Source: Paracoccaceae bacterium (lineage in GTDB: Bacteria; Pseudomonadota; Alphaproteobacteria; Rhodobacterales; Rhodobacteraceae). From it: 8,772 nt of DNA. This document shows positions 5,719 through 8,772 of the stretch, in pieces. Made by a program: the position numbers and the translations under genes. The stretch covers positions 1-8,772 of the forward strand of contig SKWP01000376.1 of NCBI GenBank assembly GCA_007128865.1, given 5' to 3'. A model generated the notes under the pieces. That model ran no database searches. It saw nothing but the letters and a program-made list of their open reading frames with translations, and was not told the origin of the DNA. Numbering within the stretch: the stretch's first letter is position 1; each line of letters starts with the position of its first letter.

Positions 5719-7644
5719 ATGGACGAACAGAGCAAGCAGGGGCTTTTCCGGAAACTTGCCGAGCTGCGCGAGCAGGATGGCCAGACCGTGACGCAGGACG
5801 TCGCAGAGATGCATCTGGCCGCCTATGAGCCGGAGGAAGACCCCGAAGGCATCGACTGCGGCTGCGGCAGCCCGCCCGGTGCTACACAGCCAATCCCCGG
5901 CAGCCCGCCGCCGACCGAAACCATCTTCGGCACCGATGGCGACGATACCATCACCACCGCAACCGGGGCCATCATCCGGGCCGGGGACGGCGACGATACG
6001 GTCACCGGCAGCGATTTTTCCGACATCATCGAAGGCGGTGACGGCGATGACCTGCTGACCGGCGGCGGCGGCAACGACACGCTAATCGGCGGTGCGGGCA
6101 GCGATACGCTTGTCGGCGGCGAAGGCGCCAACCTGCTGATCGGTGATGGCGGCACCATCGAGGACCACACCGTCACCATCACCTTTGCCGGCGGTACGGC
6201 CGGTTATTGCTCGAGCCTCGGGATCTATCTGATCGACCCCTGCACCGGCAAGATAACCGGTGTGCAGATGGCCATTGCCAACGCCTCGATCAACTTTCCC
6301 GACCCCGCGGAGCCGGGCGTGACGAGTTTCAGCTTCATCGTTCCGCCGGGCGCCCAGATCGGCGCCTTCCTGGTGGCCGATGGCTTCACGCTGAACGATT
6401 ATGCCGCCATGGGGCCGGGGCAGTTTGCGTTCCTGAACGCACAGGGCGAACCTGCCGGTCTGGAAGATGCCAACCCGCAGCTTGTGCATATTGCCGAGGA
6501 CGGCACCCAGACCCTGATTCAGGGGCCGAGCTATCATTCGGCCGCATTCGATGAACGGATCGGACTGAACCCCGACAGCCTGGTGCATATCAAGGGCTTT
6601 GCCGAGGGCGGCGACGGGACATGGGAATTCGGCTTCGAGGATATGCCCTTTCTGGGTGATGCCGATTTCGACGATGTGCGGTTCACCATCGACCTGTCGA
6701 ACAGCGGCGCCAGCTTTCTCAACCCCGATTTCGATGCCAGCACCGACGCGCCCGACGGCGATGCGGACAGTTCCAATCTGATCTTCGGCGGCGACGAGGA
6801 TGATATCATCGTCACCGGGGCGGGCGGCGACACCGTCTTTGCCGGCGACGGCAATGACGTCATTCATGCCACCCCCGGCGATACCGTCGATGGCGGTGAC
6901 GGCTTTGACACGCTGGTGCTGAGGCAGGGCGGCAACATCAAGAAGATCGATATCACCAACGAGGTGGAAAACCCCGACGGCACCACCTCGTTCGACGGGG
7001 TCATCAGCTTCAAGGACGGCTCGCCGAACCTCGAATTCCTGTCGATCGAATGCATCATCCCCTGCTTTACCCCCGGCACCGCGATCGCCACGCCAAAGGG
7101 CGAACGGCTGGTCGAGGAATTGCGCGAGGGCGACAAGGTCATCACCCGCGACAACGGCATTCAGGAAATCCGCTGGACCGGCAAACGCCCGATGAGCTGG
7201 GTCGATCTGGCCGCCAACCCGCATCTCAAGCCGGTGCGCATTGCCAAGGGGGCGCTTGGCAACGGGCTGCCCGAGCGCGATATCATCGTTTCGCCGCAAC
7301 ACCGGTTTCTGGTGGTCAATGACCGCACCGCGCTTTACTTCGACGAACATGAGGTTCTGGTCGCGGCCAAGCATCTGCTCGATCATCGCCAAATCTGCGC
7401 GATCGACAGCCTGGGCCTGACCTATGTGCATTTCATGTGCGATCGCCACGAGGTGGTGCTGGCCAACGGCGCCTGGACCGAAACCTTTCAGCCCGGCGAC
7501 TATACGCTGGGCGGGATGGGCAACGCCCAGCGGCTGGAGCTTTATGAACTCTTCCCCGATCTGGCCACCAGCAAGGGGCGCGAGGATTACGCCTCGGCCC
7601 GCAAGACGCTGAAGCGCCACGAGGCACGGCTGCTGGCCGGCTGA
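5719..7644 (+). CDS. Secreted-type RTX / DUF4114-like / Hint-domain protein
   Basis: This is a 641-residue acidic protein. Residues 1-65 include C-G-C at 47-49 and a proline-rich linker. Residues 69-145 are RTX calcium-binding repeats (G-G-x-G-N-D-x-L pattern). Residues 150-340 resemble DUF4114, with S-L-G-I-Y near 166-170 and F-G-F-E-D plus D-A-D-F-D-D-V-R-F at 304-322. A second RTX block lies at 355-401. A C-terminal Hint domain (Hint_2 type) begins at C449 in C-F-T-P-G-T, with S-P-Q-H (His528) and D-R-H (His577) as likely catalytic-core motifs, and ends in a basic tail. RTX proteins are normally exported by type I secretion and fold on calcium outside the cell. Hint domains can self-cleave at the initial Cys, which would release the RTX/DUF4114 part. 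There is no Sec signal peptide. The ATG at 5719 has AGGAG 6 nt upstream; the frame is open back to 5425 but that part is not protein-like. No ABC exporter is in the window. Confidence 0.9.
   Translation: MDEQSKQGLFRKLAELREQDGQTVTQDVAEMHLAAYEPEEDPEGIDCGCGSPPGATQPIPGSPPPTETIFGTDGDDTITTATGAIIRAGDGDDTVTGSDFSDIIEGGDGDDLLTGGGGNDTLIGGAGSDTLVGGEGANLLIGDGGTIEDHTVTITFAGGTAGYCSSLGIYLIDPCTGKITGVQMAIANASINFPDPAEPGVTSFSFIVPPGAQIGAFLVADGFTLNDYAAMGPGQFAFLNAQGEPAGLEDANPQLVHIAEDGTQTLIQGPSYHSAAFDERIGLNPDSLVHIKGFAEGGDGTWEFGFEDMPFLGDADFDDVRFTIDLSNSGASFLNPDFDASTDAPDGDADSSNLIFGGDEDDIIVTGAGGDTVFAGDGNDVIHATPGDTVDGGDGFDTLVLRQGGNIKKIDITNEVENPDGTTSFDGVISFKDGSPNLEFLSIECIIPCFTPGTAIATPKGERLVEELREGDKVITRDNGIQEIRWTGKRPMSWVDLAANPHLKPVRIAKGALGNGLPERDIIVSPQHRFLVVNDRTALYFDEHEVLVAAKHLLDHRQICAIDSLGLTYVHFMCDRHEVVLANGAWTETFQPGDYTLGGMGNAQRLELYELFPDLATSKGREDYASARKTLKRHEARLLAG
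5923..6153 (+). repeat. First RTX nonapeptide repeat block
   Basis: This stretch encodes residues 69-145, tandem glycine/aspartate-rich nonapeptides (G-G-D-G-D-D-L-L, G-G-G-G-N-D-T-L, G-G-A-G-S-D-T-L and degenerate neighbours). These form calcium-binding parallel beta-rolls. Confidence 0.85.
6781..6921 (+). repeat. Second RTX repeat block
   Basis: This stretch encodes residues 355-401, shorter and more degenerate than the first block (F-G-G-D-E-D-D-I, F-A-G-D-G-N-D-V-I, D-G-G-D-G-F-D-T-L). It sits between the DUF4114-like and Hint domains. Confidence 0.75.
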
Positions 7645-7669
7645 GGCGCCGCAACCGCGCATCGCATTT

Positions 7670-7695
7670 CTGCGGCCGGGCCAATCCGGCCGCAG
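7670..7695 (+). terminator. Strong stem-loop terminator candidate after the RTX/Hint gene
   Basis: CTGCGGCCGG (7670-7679) and CCGGCCGCAG (7686-7695) form a perfect 10-bp stem with a 6-nt loop, 25 nt after the stop codon. The following bases are not T-rich, but this is the strongest terminator-like structure in the window. Confidence 0.6.
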
Positions 7696-7715
7696 CGTGG
7701 TTACTGGTCCGTAAA

Positions 7716-7761
7716 TGGACACAATCCTGTCCAGTTAAGCTCAAACTTGATCGGTACCGAT
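7716..7761 (+). promoter_or_regulatory. Two palindromes in the upstream region of the second RTX-type gene
   Basis: TGGACA-N6-TGTCCA (7716-7733) is followed after 16 nt by the perfect 12-bp palindrome ATCGGTACCGAT (7750-7761). Both lie in a locally AT-richer patch between the terminator hairpin and the next gene, the place expected for a promoter. A wider ACTGG (7702-7706) / CCAGT (7731-7735) pairing overlaps the first. A remnant of an insertion-sequence end is an alternative explanation. No clear -35/-10 pair was found. Confidence 0.35.
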
Positions 7762-7796
7762 GCTGGTCGGACAGATGCGCATGCCGCGGTGGCAGC

Positions 7797-7849
7797 GCCG
7801 TCCGCAACGGATCGTTCGGCCAGTCCGCCGCGGGCGGAGCCCGGACGGC
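7797..7849 (+). promoter_or_regulatory. Nested hairpin just upstream of the second RTX-type gene
   Basis: GCCGTCCG (7797-7804) pairs perfectly with CGGACGGC (7842-7849). Inside, CCGCC (7825-7829) pairs with GGCGG (7833-7837). The structure ends 17 nt before the ATG at 7867, much as the hairpin before the first RTX gene ends 16 nt before its ATG. The ribosome binding site here is weak (GGGTGA, 7855-7860). Confidence 0.35.
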
Positions 7850-7866
7850 AGCATGGGTGACCGGCG

Positions 7867-8772
7867 ATGGCGATCGTGGCGTTATGGGAATTCGGGGCCG
7901 GCGGCTTGCGGCTCGGTGCGGTGGCCGACGCCTCATACGGGCTGGATGCACCGCAGGTCTACCCCGATGGCGATGGCCGGCTGGATGCCGACAGTTTCAC
8001 GCTCGACAACGGCTCGCTGCGGGTCGGTTTCCGGCAACTCTTGCAGATGGGTGCCGGCGAAGATGTCATCCTGACCTTCGATCAGGGCGGCACGCGGCTG
8101 CAACTGGGCGTTACCGAGGATGGCGCGGTGCGCCTGCACCACCACACCGCCGACGAGCGCGAGCTTTTCGCCACCCCGGACGAATTCTTTCGGTCCGGCG
8201 ATTCGGTGCTTGTCACCCATTGCTGGGATTTCGGCGGCGAGGCCGGTTTCTGCCGCTTCGACAACCTGACAACCGGCGCCAGCCATGCGCTGGAGGTTCC
8301 CGGCAGCCTGACCCTTGACGAGGACGCACTGGACCCGGCCGCCTGGACACTGGGCCCCGACGAGGGTTCGGCCCCCGATAGCATGGCCTTTGCCGGGCGG
8401 CTGACGCATCTTTCGCTGCACGATGACAGCGATGAGCCCCCCGACGAGCAATCCGAACCGGAAGGCCCGGCCCTGGCCCTGTGGGATGAGGGCGAAGACC
8501 ATACAGCGGATGGCGAGGCCGACCGGCCGGATGCCGGTGCAGGCAATGAAACACCCGTCGCCAGCCCGCAGCAGGCCGGCGATTTCACCGTCACGGTCAC
8601 CTTCGAAGGCGGTTCGGGAGGGTCCGGGCACAGTCTTGGCATCTATTCGGTCGATCCGCTGACCGACGAGATCATCGATGCCGTCCTGCTGTGGGAAGAC
8701 ACGCGCCCGGAGGCCGATGGCGGATCGCTCGAGCCCGGCAGCGACAGCGCAAGCTTCACCGTGCCGGCCGGA
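7867..8772 (+). CDS. Large surface/secreted-type protein with DUF4114-like module, N-terminal part (runs off right edge)
   Basis: The frame is open from ATG 7867 to the window edge (302 codons). A TGA at 7858-7860 lies in the same frame, so the start cannot be much further upstream. Residues 1 to about 190 begin M-A-I-V-A-L-W-E-F and have alternating strands (V-I-L-T-F-D, L-V-T-H-C-W-D-F, F-A-G-R-L-T-H-L-S-L). This suggests a beta-sandwich, perhaps a LamG/concanavalin-like domain, but I cannot assign it firmly. Residues 190-238 form an acidic, proline-rich linker. From about residue 240, F-T-V-T-V-T-F-E-G-G and H-S-L-G-I-Y-S-V-D-P match the start of the DUF4114-like domain of the neighbouring RTX/Hint protein. 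RTX repeats and a C-terminal Hint domain may follow beyond the edge; that is inference. The protein is strongly acidic and has no Sec signal peptide. Confidence 0.75.
   Translation, partial: MAIVALWEFGAGGLRLGAVADASYGLDAPQVYPDGDGRLDADSFTLDNGSLRVGFRQLLQMGAGEDVILTFDQGGTRLQLGVTEDGAVRLHHHTADERELFATPDEFFRSGDSVLVTHCWDFGGEAGFCRFDNLTTGASHALEVPGSLTLDEDALDPAAWTLGPDEGSAPDSMAFAGRLTHLSLHDDSDEPPDEQSEPEGPALALWDEGEDHTADGEADRPDAGAGNETPVASPQQAGDFTVTVTFEGGSGGSGHSLGIYSVDPLTDEIIDAVLLWEDTRPEADGGSLEPGSDSASFTVPAG

Noticed and set aside
6082..7722. 546-codon open frame on the minus strand, antisense to the RTX/Hint gene
   Set aside because: It mirrors the codon bias of a clearly recognisable RTX/Hint protein on the plus strand and also covers the terminator hairpin; no family features.
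7760..8074. Plus-strand frame starting at ATG 7760
   Set aside because: It overlaps the better-supported frame from 7867, which carries the DUF4114-like match; the translation is tryptophan/arginine-rich and atypical.
1..8772. CRISPR array, tRNA or rRNA
   Set aside because: No regularly spaced direct repeats, no cloverleaf or CCA end, and no rRNA-like conserved stretches were seen.

Overview
The window reads as chromosomal DNA of a high-GC alphaproteobacterium, most likely a member of the Rhodobacterales. This rests on base composition, on codon use, and on the close match of the encoded Hint-domain protein, SapC-family protein and non-pyrrolysine trimethylamine methyltransferase-family protein to family forms common in that order. 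No rRNA, tRNA, CRISPR array or intact insertion sequence is visible.

Left part (1-1327). A minus-strand pair encodes a membrane fatty acid desaturase-superfamily protein (267-1175), followed with a 4-nt GTGA overlap by the first 90 codons of a PhnD-like substrate-binding-fold protein that runs off the left edge. A divergent intergenic region follows, holding a perfect 10-bp palindrome at the likely promoter of the next gene.

Middle part (1328-5014). An XRE-type regulator (1328-2164) is followed by a 409-nt non-coding stretch built around a large nested inverted repeat. Then come an MttB-superfamily methyltransferase (2574-4148) and, after a hairpin-bearing 122-nt gap, a SapC-family gene with a TTG start (4271-5014). 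The regulator may control the desaturase pair, the methyltransferase, or both; no corrinoid protein accompanies the methyltransferase here.

Right part (5015-8772). A 704-nt non-coding region contains a run of stem-loops, a promoter-like AT-rich patch with a palindrome, and a structured leader. It leads into a secreted-type RTX / DUF4114-like / Hint protein (5719-7644). After a strong stem-loop and two further palindromes, a second gene (7867 to the right edge) begins. It has a different N-terminal domain but carries the start of the same DUF4114-like module, so the two are tandem, domain-shuffled relatives. SapC-family proteins have been linked to S-layer or surface protein systems in some bacteria, so the right half may be a small cell-surface / type I secretion locus, though no transporter lies in the window.

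The least explained material is the non-coding DNA: the nested inverted repeat at 2254-2414, the stem-loop cluster at 5162-5331, and the hairpins placed just upstream of both RTX-type genes.
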